DNA of 64,000 nt from Clostridium sp. DL-VIII (GCF_000230835.1 NZ_CM001240.1:1000501-1064500); one strand, 5' to 3'. Counted from the first letter of the stretch, positions 47,949 to 59,165 are shown. Numbers and translations are program-made. Notes: generated by a model not told the origin, from the sequence alone.

Positions 47949-48716
47949 ATGAAAAAATTAATAGTAATGATTTTATCGATTTCACTGCTCGTTTCGGTGA
48001 GTGGATTTTCAGGCAAAGCGACAGCATCGGAAGTAAACGATAAATTTAAAACACAAGCAACAAATAACCAAAGCTTGAGTATCAAGCAACAGAGTATAGT
48101 TACAATCGCAGCGTTTACTGCTAATGGTGATTTAGAGAAACTGAAAATAGCTTTGAACGAAGGGTTGGATGCAGGTTTAACTGTAAATGAAATTAAGGAA
48201 ATTTTGGTTCAGATGTATGCATATGCAGGATTTCCTCGTAGTCTGAATGGTATTAATACTTTTAGAATTGTTATGGAAGAACGGGAGCAAAAAGGAATAA
48301 AGGATGAGGTTGGTAAGGAAGCAAGTCCATTACCTGATAATAAAAACAGTATACAACTTGGAACTGAAATTCAGACTAGACTGACAGGAATGCCTGCCAG
48401 TGGTGGAAATACTTTTGTTCCCGTTATTGATGATTTTTTGAAAGGACATCTTTTCGGGGACATATTCGGACGAGATGTACTAGATTTCCAAAGCAGAGAG
48501 ATAGCAACCATTTCAGCGTTATCAAGTATTGATGGTGTCAATCCACAGTTACAGGGTCATTTCAACGTTGGATTTAATGTGGGACTGACTGAGGCACAGA
48601 TGAGAAACATAATATCTATACTCGAATTAAAAGTTGGCAAGAAACAAGCTGATAATGCAAGCGAGGTTCTGGATAGGGTTTTAAGTAGCAGAGCAGCTAA
48701 TGCTACAAATAAATAA
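47949..48716 (+). CDS. exported CMD-family protein
   Basis: A 255-residue protein. The signal peptide MKKLIVMILSISLLVSVSGF is followed by SGKATA, a plausible signal peptidase I site. Two CMD domains follow (QQSIVTIAAFTANGD to YAYAGFPRSLNGI, and SREIATISALSSIDG to ISILELKVG). CMD proteins are nearly always cytoplasmic, so export is odd. It sits between a lipoprotein flavodoxin and a cupin lipoprotein, suggesting a shared outside pathway on cyclic or aromatic compounds. Ribosome site GAGAAAGGAAG. Confidence 0.82.
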   Translation: MKKLIVMILSISLLVSVSGFSGKATASEVNDKFKTQATNNQSLSIKQQSIVTIAAFTANGDLEKLKIALNEGLDAGLTVNEIKEILVQMYAYAGFPRSLNGINTFRIVMEEREQKGIKDEVGKEASPLPDNKNSIQLGTEIQTRLTGMPASGGNTFVPVIDDFLKGHLFGDIFGRDVLDFQSREIATISALSSIDGVNPQLQGHFNVGFNVGLTEAQMRNIISILELKVGKKQADNASEVLDRVLSSRAANATNK

Positions 48717-48817
48717 TCTAATTCGCCTAGTATAATACCAAATATAAAGAACATGGAAAATTAATGTTTACAAATCTCATGTGAAAACAAATAAAATATT
48801 TATAAGGAAGAAAAATT

Positions 48818-49435
48818 ATGAAAAAAATAAAAGGTTTACTAGTATTAGCAATTACCATGATAATTGCTGTTAGCTTAGTAGCTTGTAATAATAGCCAAAG
48901 AAGTGTTGTAAGCAGCTAGGAAATCGGTACACAAAAGGAAATTAAAACCACCTATACTAATGATGATGGAAATACTGAGACAGGAACAAAAGAAGCTAGT
49001 TCAACTGCCAATGAGGAAAATGTGAAAGATTTAAGTGAAGGTGTAATTTTCCCAAAAGGTGAAAAGAGTACTGATACGGAACATTTTGTTGGGGAAGAAT
49101 GGGTTGAAATGCTGGTATCTAATGATGAGAATTTTAATTGTCCTACATTTAATGTAACTTTTAAACCAGGCGGAAGAAATAGTTGGCATAAACATCCAGG
49201 TGGTCAAATTCTGCTTGTTACTGGAGGAGAAGGATATTATCAGGAAGAAGGAAAGCCAGTACAGATTCTCCATGCAGGAGATGTAGTAAAGATACCTCCG
49301 AATGTTAAACATTGGCATGGTGCAACACCGAATAGCTGGTTTACACATATTGCGATGTTGCCTAATATTGAAAAGGGAGGAGTAGAATGGCTAGAACCTG
49401 TAACTGATGAAGAATATAATAATTTAACAAAATAG
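48818..49435 (+). pseudogene. cupin lipoprotein with an in-frame TAG
   Basis: The frame begins with a lipoprotein signal (MKKIKGLLVLAITMIIAVSL then VAC, Cys23) and is interrupted by TAG at 48917 (codon 34). It continues in the same frame to a cupin domain: FKPGGRNSWHKHPGGQILLV, GEGYYQEEGKP and VKIPPNVKHWHGA, with the usual metal-binding His. A start at 49022 (GTG) would give a 137-residue cytoplasmic cupin, so the enzyme part might still be made but not exported. Cupins of this kind often pair with CMD proteins. Confidence 0.8.
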
Positions 49436-49451
49436 AAAAATATTAAATTTA

Positions 49452-49743
49452 AAACCTGCAGCGTATGTTATATCGGCAAGAAGAGCAGGAACAACTGCAA
49501 CTTATACTCAATTAAATAAATATTTTGTTTTAATGCAGATGCCAATTGTTTCGTCACAGTATTGGAATATGGTTCACGGTGCTACTTCCTGAGCAAGTAA
49601 AACAGGATATAGAAGGACTTCAGACTATGAGAACTTTAGGAAGAAATATGACATTTTTCTTAAAACGTAAGGAAACTGGTCTTAAGATCGGTGCAAAGAT
49701 GCCAGAGCGTGAAATAGGGATATTCACTAATTTTATAAGATAA
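49452..49743 (+). pseudogene. flavodoxin-like NADPH:FMN reductase C-terminal remnant
   Basis: PAAYVISARRAGTTATYTQL, NKYFVLMQMPIVSSQYWNMV then HG matches the second half of multimeric flavodoxin-type reductases. One frame change near 49583 leads to EQVKQDIEGLQTMRTLGRNM and the normal tail. The N-terminal FMN-binding half is missing. Confidence 0.75.
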
Positions 49744-49864
49744 ACATACGATGTCATAATATATTGTGAGAATTTACCCAATAAATTGAAATCATCGAAC
49801 AAGTATGTAAAATAGATACCTGATGCAGATGATAAATATATAGATAGAAAGAGGAGTGACAGTC

Positions 49865-50422
49865 ATGAAAAAAATATTATTTATTACTACTACACCTACA
49901 GTTGGAGGTAACGGTGATACATTGATCGAAGCCGCTATGGAAGCAGCGAAGGAAAAAGGATCAAAAGTTCAAAGAGTAGATGTGAGGGATAAGAATATCT
50001 GTTCGTGCAAAGCTTGCTATAAATGTAAAGATAGTGGTAAATGTGTACAAGAAGATGATTTTTCTCAATTGCTAACTTTAATACACGAAAGTGATGGAAT
50101 TATTGCTGAAGCACCGATCTATTATAACTGCATGGCTTCACAGGCTATTACGGTAATTGATCGTTTTTGTTGTACATTTTGCTGCCCTACCTATCAAATA
50201 GGTCCAAAGAAAAAGGTTGGAGTTTTATTGACTTGCACAGGGTCTTCAACTGAAGAAATGAAACGCCATGTTAATAATATCTTAACGCTTCCAAGCCTTC
50301 AAAGATCTATTGAAGAATTTAAAACAGAGGTGTTTACAAATTGTGGTACTCCAGATTCTTGCTTACACAATAAAGAATATTTGCAACACGCTCGTATGAT
50401 TGGAGAATGGGTTACAGAATAA
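49865..50422 (+). CDS. NADPH-dependent FMN reductase / flavodoxin-fold protein with Cys motif
   Basis: A 185-residue protein. It begins KILFITTTPTVGGNGDTL (phosphate loop) and carries CSCKACYKCKDSGKC (Cys-rich segment, residues about 46-60) as in iron-sulfur flavoproteins, then EAPIYYNCMASQAITVIDRF. It probably reduces quinones or flavins or transfers electrons with a Fe-S cluster. Start at 49865, 9 bases after GAGGAG; the first three codons of the longer frame overlap that site. Confidence 0.82.
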   Translation: MKKILFITTTPTVGGNGDTLIEAAMEAAKEKGSKVQRVDVRDKNICSCKACYKCKDSGKCVQEDDFSQLLTLIHESDGIIAEAPIYYNCMASQAITVIDRFCCTFCCPTYQIGPKKKVGVLLTCTGSSTEEMKRHVNNILTLPSLQRSIEEFKTEVFTNCGTPDSCLHNKEYLQHARMIGEWVTE

Positions 50423-50524
50423 AATATATAGCTGTAGAATATTGTGGGGTGGAATTTCAACAATACTAAATGTATAAAATATATTTATATTAAAAACAAA
50501 CAAAAAGAATAGGAGAGGATAGAA

Positions 50525-51001
50525 ATGGCAAAAAGTTTAATTGCATACTTTTCACACTCTGGAAATACAGAAGTAATAGCAAATATAATAAATGATAAGG
50601 TAAAAGGTGATTTGTTTAAAATTGATACAGTAGAAGTGTACTCAACTAATTATCATGAAGTAGTTGAAGTGGCTAAGAAAGAAAAAGAAAGTAACAGTAG
50701 ACCGAAACTATCAACTAAAGTAGAGGATATGAGTTCTTATAATGTAATATATATTGGCTTTCCAAATTGGTGGAGCACAATGCCGATGGGGGTATTTACA
50801 TTCTTAGAATCATATGATTTCTCTGATAAGACTATTATTCCATTTTGTACCCATGGAGGAGGTGGAATGGGTAACAGTCAAGTGGACATAAAGAAACTTT
50901 GTTCAAAATCAAATGTTTTAAGAGGATTTTCAATTAGTAGAGGTAGCGTGAGTATGTCAGAAGAAGTATCGAGGTGTCTCCAGAAATTAGGAATGATTTA
51001 A
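50525..51001 (+). CDS. cytoplasmic flavodoxin
   Basis: A 158-residue flavodoxin of minimal length. LIAYFSHSGNTEVIANII is the FMN phosphate loop, VIYIGFPNWWSTMPMGVFTF the second FMN loop, and FSDKTIIPFCTHGGGGMGNS the third. The gene has AGGAGAGG before its ATG and is 34 bases before an AKR gene, with which it may be transcribed. It is a likely electron carrier for nearby reductases. Confidence 0.88.
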   Translation: MAKSLIAYFSHSGNTEVIANIINDKVKGDLFKIDTVEVYSTNYHEVVEVAKKEKESNSRPKLSTKVEDMSSYNVIYIGFPNWWSTMPMGVFTFLESYDFSDKTIIPFCTHGGGGMGNSQVDIKKLCSKSNVLRGFSISRGSVSMSEEVSRCLQKLGMI

Positions 51002-51035
51002 TAAATAAAAAATAGTGAAAGGTAGGGATTAAAAA

Positions 51036-52001
51036 ATGAAAAAACGTAAATTAGGAAATAGTAATCTTGAGGTTTCTGCAATTGGTCTAGGATGTATGGG
51101 GATGGATCATGCTTATGGACAACCAGCAGACCGTGAAGAGATGATTCGATTGATTCGCAGGGCAGTTGAATTAGGATGTAACTTTTTTGATACAGCTGTT
51201 GTTTATGGTGAATCTAATGAAGAGTTATTAGGTGAAGCATTAGCGCCATTGAGAAATCAAGTTGTTATTGCTACAAAATTTGGTATTACTGGCCAAGAAA
51301 TTGTTGATGGAAAACTTCAAAATATCTTAGATAGTAGACCTGAATCTATTAGAGAACAAGTAAAAGGATCTTTAAAAAGATTAAAGGTTGATTGTATTGA
51401 TTTATATTATCAACACAGAGTTGATCCTAAAGTAGAACCTGAAGTTGTTGCTGGAGTAATAAAAGAATTAATAGCTGAAGGAAAAATCAAAGCATGGGGA
51501 TTATCAAATGCACCAATTGGTTATATGAGACGTGCTCATGCAGTATGTCCGTTAGTGGCTATTGAAAATCAATATTCAATGGTGTGGAGAGAACCAGAAA
51601 AAGAATTGTTTGATTTATGTGAAGAATTAGGTATTTCATTTGTTGCTTATAGTCCTTTAGGCAATGGATTCTTAAGTGGTAAGTATACAAAGAATACAAA
51701 ATATGAAAAAAGTGACTTCAGAAGCTTTATGGGAAGATTCAAACCAGAAGTTATGGATCATAATCAATCATTATTGGATTTAATCGCAAAAGTAGCTGAA
51801 AGTAAAAATGTAACATCAGCACAAATCGTATTAGCTTGGGAATTGGCTCAAAAACCTTATATTATTCCGATTCCTGGTACAACAAAAATGCATAGGTTAG
51901 AAGAAAATCTGGGAGCTGATAATATAACATTAACGGAGGAAGAATTAGCTAGTATTAATGAAGCTTTATCTAAAATTGATATAGATGAAACACATTTTTA
52001 A
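51036..52001 (+). CDS. aldo/keto reductase (AKR13-like)
   Basis: A 321-residue AKR. It begins KLGNSNLEVSAIGLGCMGMD and has the tetrad Asp52, Tyr57 (FFDTAVVYGES), Lys81 (VIATKFG) and His in YYQHRVDP. The cofactor loop is IPGTTKMHRLEENLGA. AKR13/YdaM-like enzymes reduce aldehydes and quinone-like compounds with NADPH. It is cytoplasmic. It lies between a flavodoxin and a second AKR, but the latter has its own MerR promoter. Confidence 0.92.
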   Translation: MKKRKLGNSNLEVSAIGLGCMGMDHAYGQPADREEMIRLIRRAVELGCNFFDTAVVYGESNEELLGEALAPLRNQVVIATKFGITGQEIVDGKLQNILDSRPESIREQVKGSLKRLKVDCIDLYYQHRVDPKVEPEVVAGVIKELIAEGKIKAWGLSNAPIGYMRRAHAVCPLVAIENQYSMVWREPEKELFDLCEELGISFVAYSPLGNGFLSGKYTKNTKYEKSDFRSFMGRFKPEVMDHNQSLLDLIAKVAESKNVTSAQIVLAWELAQKPYIIPIPGTTKMHRLEENLGADNITLTEEELASINEALSKIDIDETHF

Positions 52002-52077
52002 TAAATTAAGGGGATTTTGTTGCATTAGCGATTTAAATTAATATTTGTAACACAGGTAGAAAAAAATAGAAAAGTGT

Positions 52078-53047
<970 letters not shown>

Positions 53048-53645
53048 AATTAATGCGTATATAGTAAGAACTATTTGATACAATCGGGTAGTTCTTACTG
53101 CATAATATATATATATATAGTGGAACTTAAAGACAAAGTAGAAGCTCATAGTAGTTCTTCTATATCCAGAAAAGGAAGAAGTAATGTCAATTAATCTTGT
53201 TTGGACTAAGGAATAAGTAAAAACTCCCAAATACCAAAAGATAATATCTTTAAGAGCTAAAAGTTATTATTAGGCTGAAATTACATTTATACAATATCTA
53301 AATTAATTTATCTTACAGTGAGTGGCTTTTCTATATGTTAAAACGGCTGTTTTTTTATTAAGGACAAGCATTATACTATCCCAATAGCGACGACTGTCAG
53401 ACAGCCTTGAAATAAAGAGCTTGTAGTTGTGAGTTTAAAATACAAAACTTACCATCATAAACAAAGTAACTTTATAAAAAATATTTTTATTCTGAAATAG
53501 CTCTGATATAACTTGTGAAAAATTATGTAAGATAACAAAAAATATATCTATTCAAAAGCCTACATGGATGATTATATCTGTGTAGGCCTTTTTCAGTTCT
53601 TAAAAATTTTTTTACGGATAATATGTATTTCCTGCAACTACGCAT
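53048..53645. other. gene-free stretch with a terminator
   Basis: No readable gene on either strand. It contains a short AT dinucleotide run at 53106-53119 and a hairpin terminator at 53554-53593. Confidence 0.5.
53554..53593 (+). terminator. terminator in the 53-kb gap
   Basis: AAAAGCCTACA and TGTAGGCCTTTTT form a strong stem with a 16-base loop and a T-run. It follows no intact gene within 500 bases, so the gene it served may be lost. Confidence 0.7.
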
Positions 53646-53796
53646 TAAGAACGTATGGATGGAAATTTCAATGTGTTTGATTTTGTGCTGGGATGGTGAG
53701 ATGAAAGCGATTGTTGCACTGGATGAAGGGAAAAGTTTGTTTTTGGCTCACTATGATCCGGGGATAGTTGAAAGGCTGATCAGCCTGCGAAGATAA
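53646..53796 (+). pseudogene. aldo/keto reductase C-terminal remnant
   Basis: RIKNVWMENFNVFDFVLGW and then, in another frame, MKAIVALDEGKSLFLAHYDP and GIVERLISLRR. This matches the end of the AKR genes ([18 protein letters not shown]). A frameshift lies near 53698. Only about 45 codons remain. Confidence 0.75.
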
Positions 53797-54243
53797 GTAA
53801 GTGTATTAATGAATGTTCTAACGTTTTGGTTGGAACCGCCGTAGCTTTTTTCTCGTTCCAAATCAAGACTTTTTGTATTAAAATAATTGTATCAAGGTAG
53901 TTGCTTTTGCAATGAAAAGTCGCTGATTGAGTGAGTACTATTCAAAGAGTGGAAGAAATTGAGAAGATTTTTAAATTAGAAAGTTTAATGGTAAGTAGCA
54001 AGTTGCAGCAGTTGGTGGAGAAAATATCCATTAAACATATCGAAGTATCAAATGAAGTCAGCTCCTAATAAGAGATGGCGAATTTAATCGAACATATCTG
54101 GAGACTGATAAAGTAGTATGTAGGACAAGAAAACGTTATCTTAATAAGGCGAAATTCAAATTATAAGGAATGCGGCGCGTAGCTTTTCTTAGTTTGGATT
54201 CTCTTTATATAATGATAAAATCATGAACAATGGAGGAATTTAC
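53797..54243. other. gap before bglP
   Basis: Apart from the LysR promoter remnant, a frame around 53945-54070 reads QQLVEKISIKHIEVSNEVSS, possibly a recombinase tail. A TATAAT at 54208 lies about 35 bases before the bglP start. I see no antiterminator site that I could support. Confidence 0.4.
53811..53876 (-). promoter_or_regulatory. remnant of a LysR-gene promoter region
   Basis: AACGTTTTGGTTGGAA, GTAGCTTTTTTCTCGTTCC and AATCAAGAC repeat the order of the LysR upstream region at 59110-59166 (AACCTTTTGGTTG, ATAGCTTTTTTCTCACTCC, AGTCAAG). No LysR gene is attached, so it marks an old copy. Confidence 0.55.
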
Positions 54244-56136
54244 ATGGATTATTCAGTAATTGCAAAAAAAATCCTGGACAAAGTGGGTGGCGAGAAAAAC
54301 ATCATAAGTGTTACACATTGTATGACCAGGCTTCGTTTTGTATTAAAGAACGAAGAAATGGTAAGTGATGATCAGATAAAAGCTATTAAAGGGGTAGCTG
54401 GAGTGATGAAAAAAGCCGGTCAATACCAGATTATCATAGGGAATGATGTGGCAAAATGTTACAAGGAACTCTTAAAACTTGGGAACTTCAAGGACTCTTC
54501 AAATGGAAATCAGTTGAATAAGCAGAAACAGAACCCAGTGATGTCTATTCTTGATGTAATATCGGGTTGCATGGCACCTATTATACCGGCCATCATTGGA
54601 GCAGGTATGATTAAAGTTTTAATTATTATTATGGGATTCTTTGTGTCTGATACTAATCAGACTATGCAGCTTTTAACGGTTATGGGGGATTGTGCTTTCT
54701 ATTTTATGCCTGTGCTTATTGCATATTCCGCAGGGAAGAAGTTTAACACGAATCCATATATGGTGGCTGCAGTGGCAGGTGTGCTTTTACATCCGAATTT
54801 CATTGCACTTCTTAACAATGCAACAGGAGGCGTGTATTTTCTTGGCATTCCGGTAACGTCGGCTAGCTATTCGTCTACCATCATTCCAATTATATTAACA
54901 GCATGGGGGATGTCCTATATTGAAAAGCTGGTTGAGAAGATTACTCCATCTGTAACTAAAAATTTTTTAAAGCCTGCGTTGATTTTACTCATTTCTGCAC
55001 CGGTAGCATTTATTATTTTAGGACCTCTAGGTTCTCTTATTGGAAATGGTCTTGCAGTAGTAGTACTTGGTATTCAGAACCATGCAAGTGTTGTGGCCAT
55101 GATTATAATGGCATCAGCTATGCCGTTTATTGTTATGACAGGAATGCACTGGGCATTTATACCAGTGACAATGGCAGCATTAGCAACACCAGTTGGGGAG
55201 TCCCTTATGCTTCCGGCTATGTTGATAAGTAATTTGGCGCAAGGATCTGCCTGTATGGCAGTAGCATTGAAATCTAAAAACAGTAATATGAAACAGATTG
55301 CATCTGCATCGGGATTTTCTGCGTTGCTGGCAGGAGTGACAGAGCCTGGTTTGTATGGAGTGAGTATTCCGCTCAAGAGGCCCATGGCAGCTATTTGTAT
55401 AGCTAGCGGTATTACTGGTGCCTTTGCCGGATTTGTAAGGCTTGCAGCACATGCGTTTGCAACACCTTCTATAGTGTCGCTTCCACAGTTCCTCAGTCCT
55501 GAAAAATCTAATAATATTGTGATGGCGTTTGTGACAGCTGGAATTGCTATTGTACTTTCTTTCGTGCTTACATGGTTTATGGGATTTGAGGATCCAGTAG
55601 AAGTAGAGGAAAATGATGAAACAGAAGATTTGAGAGAACAGACAGATGCAAAAAAAAAGAAATTGGATACAGAAAATTTAATTGAAGGAAACACTATATA
55701 TTCTCCGGTTTCTGGAAAAACAATTCCATTGAATCAGGTGAACGATCCAACCTTTTCTGCAGAGATGATTGGAAAAGGATTTGCCATTATTCCCAGTGAA
55801 GGAAAGGTGTATGCTCCATTTGATGGGGAAGTGGTAGCAATTTTTGCAACAAAACATGCCTTGGGTCTTAAATCAGACAATGGCATAGAACTGTTGATTC
55901 ATGTAGGATTAGAGACTGTAAGTTTAAATGGTAAGCATTTTACTGCTCATGTAAAAAATGAACAGAAAATCAAAAAGGGCGATTTGATGCTGGAATTTGA
56001 TTTGGAAGCAATAACAGAGGATGGATATGAAACGGTTACGCCAGTCATTGTTAGCAATACGGCAGATTATTCAGAAATTATGTCCCTGACCGACAATGAT
56101 GTCAAGGCTCTGGAGCCGGTAATGAAGGTAATGTAA
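54244..56136 (+). CDS. bglP: PTS beta-glucoside transporter, EIIBCA
   Basis: A 630-residue fused PTS permease. EIIB comes first, with the phospho-Cys at 26 (THCMTRLRF); then the EIIC membrane domain (about 105-455; PIIPAIIGAGMIK, GVTEPGLYGVSIPLKRPM), and a linker rich in Glu/Lys. The C-terminal EIIA has the phospho-His at 553 (LLIHVGLET). It imports aryl- or alkyl-beta-glucosides as 6-phosphates. Start at 54244 from GGAGGA; seven upstream codons overlap the ribosome site. The matching phospho-beta-glucosidase gene lies at 61309, separated by esterase and regulator genes. Confidence 0.93.
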   Translation: MDYSVIAKKILDKVGGEKNIISVTHCMTRLRFVLKNEEMVSDDQIKAIKGVAGVMKKAGQYQIIIGNDVAKCYKELLKLGNFKDSSNGNQLNKQKQNPVMSILDVISGCMAPIIPAIIGAGMIKVLIIIMGFFVSDTNQTMQLLTVMGDCAFYFMPVLIAYSAGKKFNTNPYMVAAVAGVLLHPNFIALLNNATGGVYFLGIPVTSASYSSTIIPIILTAWGMSYIEKLVEKITPSVTKNFLKPALILLISAPVAFIILGPLGSLIGNGLAVVVLGIQNHASVVAMIIMASAMPFIVMTGMHWAFIPVTMAALATPVGESLMLPAMLISNLAQGSACMAVALKSKNSNMKQIASASGFSALLAGVTEPGLYGVSIPLKRPMAAICIASGITGAFAGFVRLAAHAFATPSIVSLPQFLSPEKSNNIVMAFVTAGIAIVLSFVLTWFMGFEDPVEVEENDETEDLREQTDAKKKKLDTENLIEGNTIYSPVSGKTIPLNQVNDPTFSAEMIGKGFAIIPSEGKVYAPFDGEVVAIFATKHALGLKSDNGIELLIHVGLETVSLNGKHFTAHVKNEQKIKKGDLMLEFDLEAITEDGYETVTPVIVSNTADYSEIMSLTDNDVKALEPVMKVM

Positions 56137-56445
56137 GAAAGGAAATTATGATTAATATAAGATTTTGGAAAGGATTTTTATCAACAATATAAGGGAGATA
56201 TTTGTTATTTACTAAAATATATTCCAAAGTGTTTTGTACGTTCATCGCCTAGAATTACATTTTTCCCAATGGTGATAATGAAATACCACCTGAAGGGTTA
56301 TAAAAAGGTGATAGACTCAAACATGGAGTTTCTGATTAGATAGAATAATGGTCATACTTCATGAACCATGCTAACCTTTAAAAATTGTCTGTTGAAAAAT
56401 AATTTGGAATTATTTATATGTTAGAAGAAGGGATGGATACAGTAT
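56137..56445. other. leader of the third full-length esterase
   Basis: No gene. ACCACCTGAAGGGTT and AAAAGGTG form a weak dyad. No copy of the 66-bp promoter block is present. Confidence 0.4.
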
Positions 56446-58114
56446 ATGAAAAGAAAAGGTTTGATAAAAGCATGTATCATAGGAATAGCATTTATACTGC
56501 TAACCGGATGTGCGAATAATACACAACCTAAGGCAGAAAACCAGAGCGAGACATCAGCAGATGAAGTAAAAGCCGTATCACAGGCATTTGTAGATGTATC
56601 TGCAGGCACATTGATGGGATATAAGGAAGGAAATGTCTATAATTTCAAGGGGATTCCATATGCTACAGCGGAACGATTTAAAAATCCTACCCCGATTACT
56701 TCCTATGATAATAATTTTCATTCAGCACTTACTTATGGGGAAGTTTCACCACAGGACAGAACGCTTGCAAGCACTGGGCATGTTAACCCATATGAATTTT
56801 TTACACCTTCAAATGGAACGGCGGACATGGTCGGCAATGAAAACTGCCAGTATTTGAATGTATGGACGAATAATTTAAAAGAAGACAAGCCAGTTATAGT
56901 CTTTTTTCATGGCGGAGGACTGAATAATGGTGCTTCCAGTGAGCTATCCTTCTATACGGGTGAAAGCTTTGCAGATACAAATGATGCTGTATTTGTTTCC
57001 GTCAATACTCGCTTAAATGTGCTTGGATTTCTGGACCTATCAGCTTATGATAAGAAATATGCCGATTCAGGATTAGTTGGAATGGAGGATGCTGTTGTTG
57101 CTTTGCGATGGGTACAAGATAATATTGCACATTTTGGTGGAAATCCGAAGAATGTAACCATTGTAGGACAGTCCGGTGGAGGCGATAAAGTAACAACCTT
57201 GGCTTGTATGTCAGATGCACAGGGGCCTTTTTGATAAAGTTGCTGTTTTAAGTGGGTACTATTCTACGTCTTCAAAACAAGAAGGGGTAAATAATACAAA
57301 ATTACTGGTTGATTACTTGAAACTGAAAGATGATGAAGTTATTGATAGATTGAAAAGTATGGATTATGAAGATTTGCTTAAGGCAGCTACAGCTGCGGGA
57401 TGTAATTGGGAAACACGTTATGGAGATGGAACATTTACGGCTCCCTTATTTGAACCAGGAACCGGTAAGATGAATGAATATGCTGCTCAAAGAACCTGGA
57501 TGTGGGGAACTACATATTCGGAATTTAATGGGAATATGCCCAATTTAGCATATGGCAATCAGAAGAGCTCACATTTTCCAGATTATGATGACAATGATGC
57601 ATTAAACCTTCTGAAAGAACGGTATGGTGATCAGGCACAAGCAATTGCGGATGAATATAAAAAGGCATATCCAACTCACAGACTAATAGAAAGCTTATAT
57701 TTATCAACTCCTGGTATGATTTCCAGATATGCGCTTATTTCACCAAAGGATGGGATATTAAAGAAATTTACTGATGCAGGTGTTACTGTTTATAATTATG
57801 TAAGCGCGTATTCTGAACCGATATTTGGCGGTGTTACAATGACTCATAGCGGAGATATTCCTTACTGGTTCAATTCTATTGAGGAAGCTCCGTATTTCAT
57901 AAGAGGAGATGAAGTTAATGCTCATAAGGTTGAAAAAACTATGTCGCAGACATTATACAGTTTTATGAAGGATGGAAATCCCTCTACAGATGAATTGGCG
58001 TGGAAACCATATACGGCAAATAATCACAGTACAATGGTATTTGATGTGGAATCAAATGAAAAAAAAGATTATGATGCGAAGTTGTATGAATTAATTACAA
58101 ATTCGGCAAAGTAG
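56446..58114 (+). pseudogene. type-B carboxylesterase lipoprotein with one frameshift
   Basis: Two frames make one 555-residue esterase. The first has a lipoprotein signal (LTGC), FFHGGGLNNG and the Ser elbow VGQSGGGDKV, and stops at 57234 after DAQGPF. The second resumes at GLFDKVAVLSGYYST and carries the catalytic His in TMTHSGDIPYWF to the end at 58114. The break is at GGGG (57222-57225), where three Gs restore AQGLFDKV. It could be a sequencing error. It is more distant from the other esterases here, and lies next to the LysR gene. Confidence 0.82.
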
Positions 58115-58210
58115 TGTAGGCATAAACTTTATTAGATGAATTAAGGCACTGATTCAGCGAAATACCTGGAGCGGTGCCTTTAGGTATGGAAAGGGAATCA
58201 CATAATTGGG

Positions 58211-59095
58211 TTATTCCACTTCTCCAATTGCTATAATGAATTGCAAAACCTCTTTGCGAGGCTCTTTTGTGTAAATCAAACCATAGGGCATTGTATATTG
58301 CCAATCCACTGGCAATATAGTTAAAAGAGGGTGAATGTTTTTCCCGTATTCTGCGGCGACAATCAAATCATTGGATGTAGCTATCTGATTAAGCATATCA
58401 TAGTCTAAAAAGTCAATATCTTTGATTTGTACTTGTGGGTGATTCTGTTCCAAACAATCACGTAACATATCATTATTGGCACTCAGACCTCGTTTCATCA
58501 TAATCAATGTTTCTTCGTGAAGATCCTCAATGGTGAGTTTTGTTTTTGTCGCCAGACGATGAATTCTAGAGTAGGAAATACACATGGGTAAATCCTTCAG
58601 ATGGAAATAGTTATAACGATCACCCCAGTAAGAAGTTTGATAAGGACACGCAATCAGGTCGATTCTTTTGCCAAGATTATCAAGTACATTAATAAAAGCT
58701 TGTACGCTATCTTCAAAAGGAACAAAATCCAGTCTGATGTTGGGATAGCGCACGGATGCTTTGTTCCATTGCTCCAACAGGAAATCAGAAGGATTCATCA
58801 AAGAAACCCCAATGTGGACTACAAACTTCTGCCGTTCCTCAAGTTCTTTTGCTTTAACAAGAATGTTATTAGAATGGCGGATCATTTTCTTAGCTTCATT
58901 ATAGATGAGTTTACCAGAATCAGTTAAAACCAGCCCTTGGGTGCTTCGGTGAAAAAGCTTGATGTCAAGATGATTTTCCAATAAGTTGATTTGTTTGGTT
59001 ATCGCATTTGCAGAAATATGCATAACCTCTGACGCCTTTAAGAAACTACCGCTGTCGGCCACCTGAATAAATGTCTGTAAATGTCTATTGTACAC
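58211..59095 (-). CDS. LysR-family transcription regulator
   Basis: A 294-residue LysR protein. The N-terminal winged helix reads HLQTFIQVADSGSFLKASEV then ANAITKQINLLENHLDIKLF, with a linker helix and a periplasmic-binding-like effector domain (about 90-290). LysR proteins bind dyads near the promoters they control and respond to small ligands. It is convergent with the esterase gene. Start GTG at 59095 behind AAAGGTGG. Its own leader has CAACC-TTTT-GGTTG, similar to the AACC-TTTG-GGTT core of the 66-bp promoter blocks. Confidence 0.88.
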   Translation of the reverse strand: MYNRHLQTFIQVADSGSFLKASEVMHISANAITKQINLLENHLDIKLFHRSTQGLVLTDSGKLIYNEAKKMIRHSNNILVKAKELEERQKFVVHIGVSLMNPSDFLLEQWNKASVRYPNIRLDFVPFEDSVQAFINVLDNLGKRIDLIACPYQTSYWGDRYNYFHLKDLPMCISYSRIHRLATKTKLTIEDLHEETLIMMKRGLSANNDMLRDCLEQNHPQVQIKDIDFLDYDMLNQIATSNDLIVAAEYGKNIHPLLTILPVDWQYTMPYGLIYTKEPRKEVLQFIIAIGEVE

Positions 59096-59117
59096 TTGTT
59101 TATTCCACCTTTCATTC

Positions 59118-59165
59118 CAACCTTTTGGTTGTAATTATCATAGCTTTTTTCTCACTCCAAGTCAA
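59118..59165 (-). promoter_or_regulatory. LysR gene promoter with dyad
   Basis: On the minus strand, TTGACT (59160-59165) and TATGAT (59137-59142) are 17 bases apart. The dyad CAACC-TTTT-GGTTG (59118-59131) covers the expected transcription start, a position suited to autorepression. Confidence 0.65.

Noticed and set aside
53106..53119. AT dinucleotide run as a possible origin or recombination site
   Set aside because: Only about seven units long and without flanking repeats; common in such AT-rich DNA.
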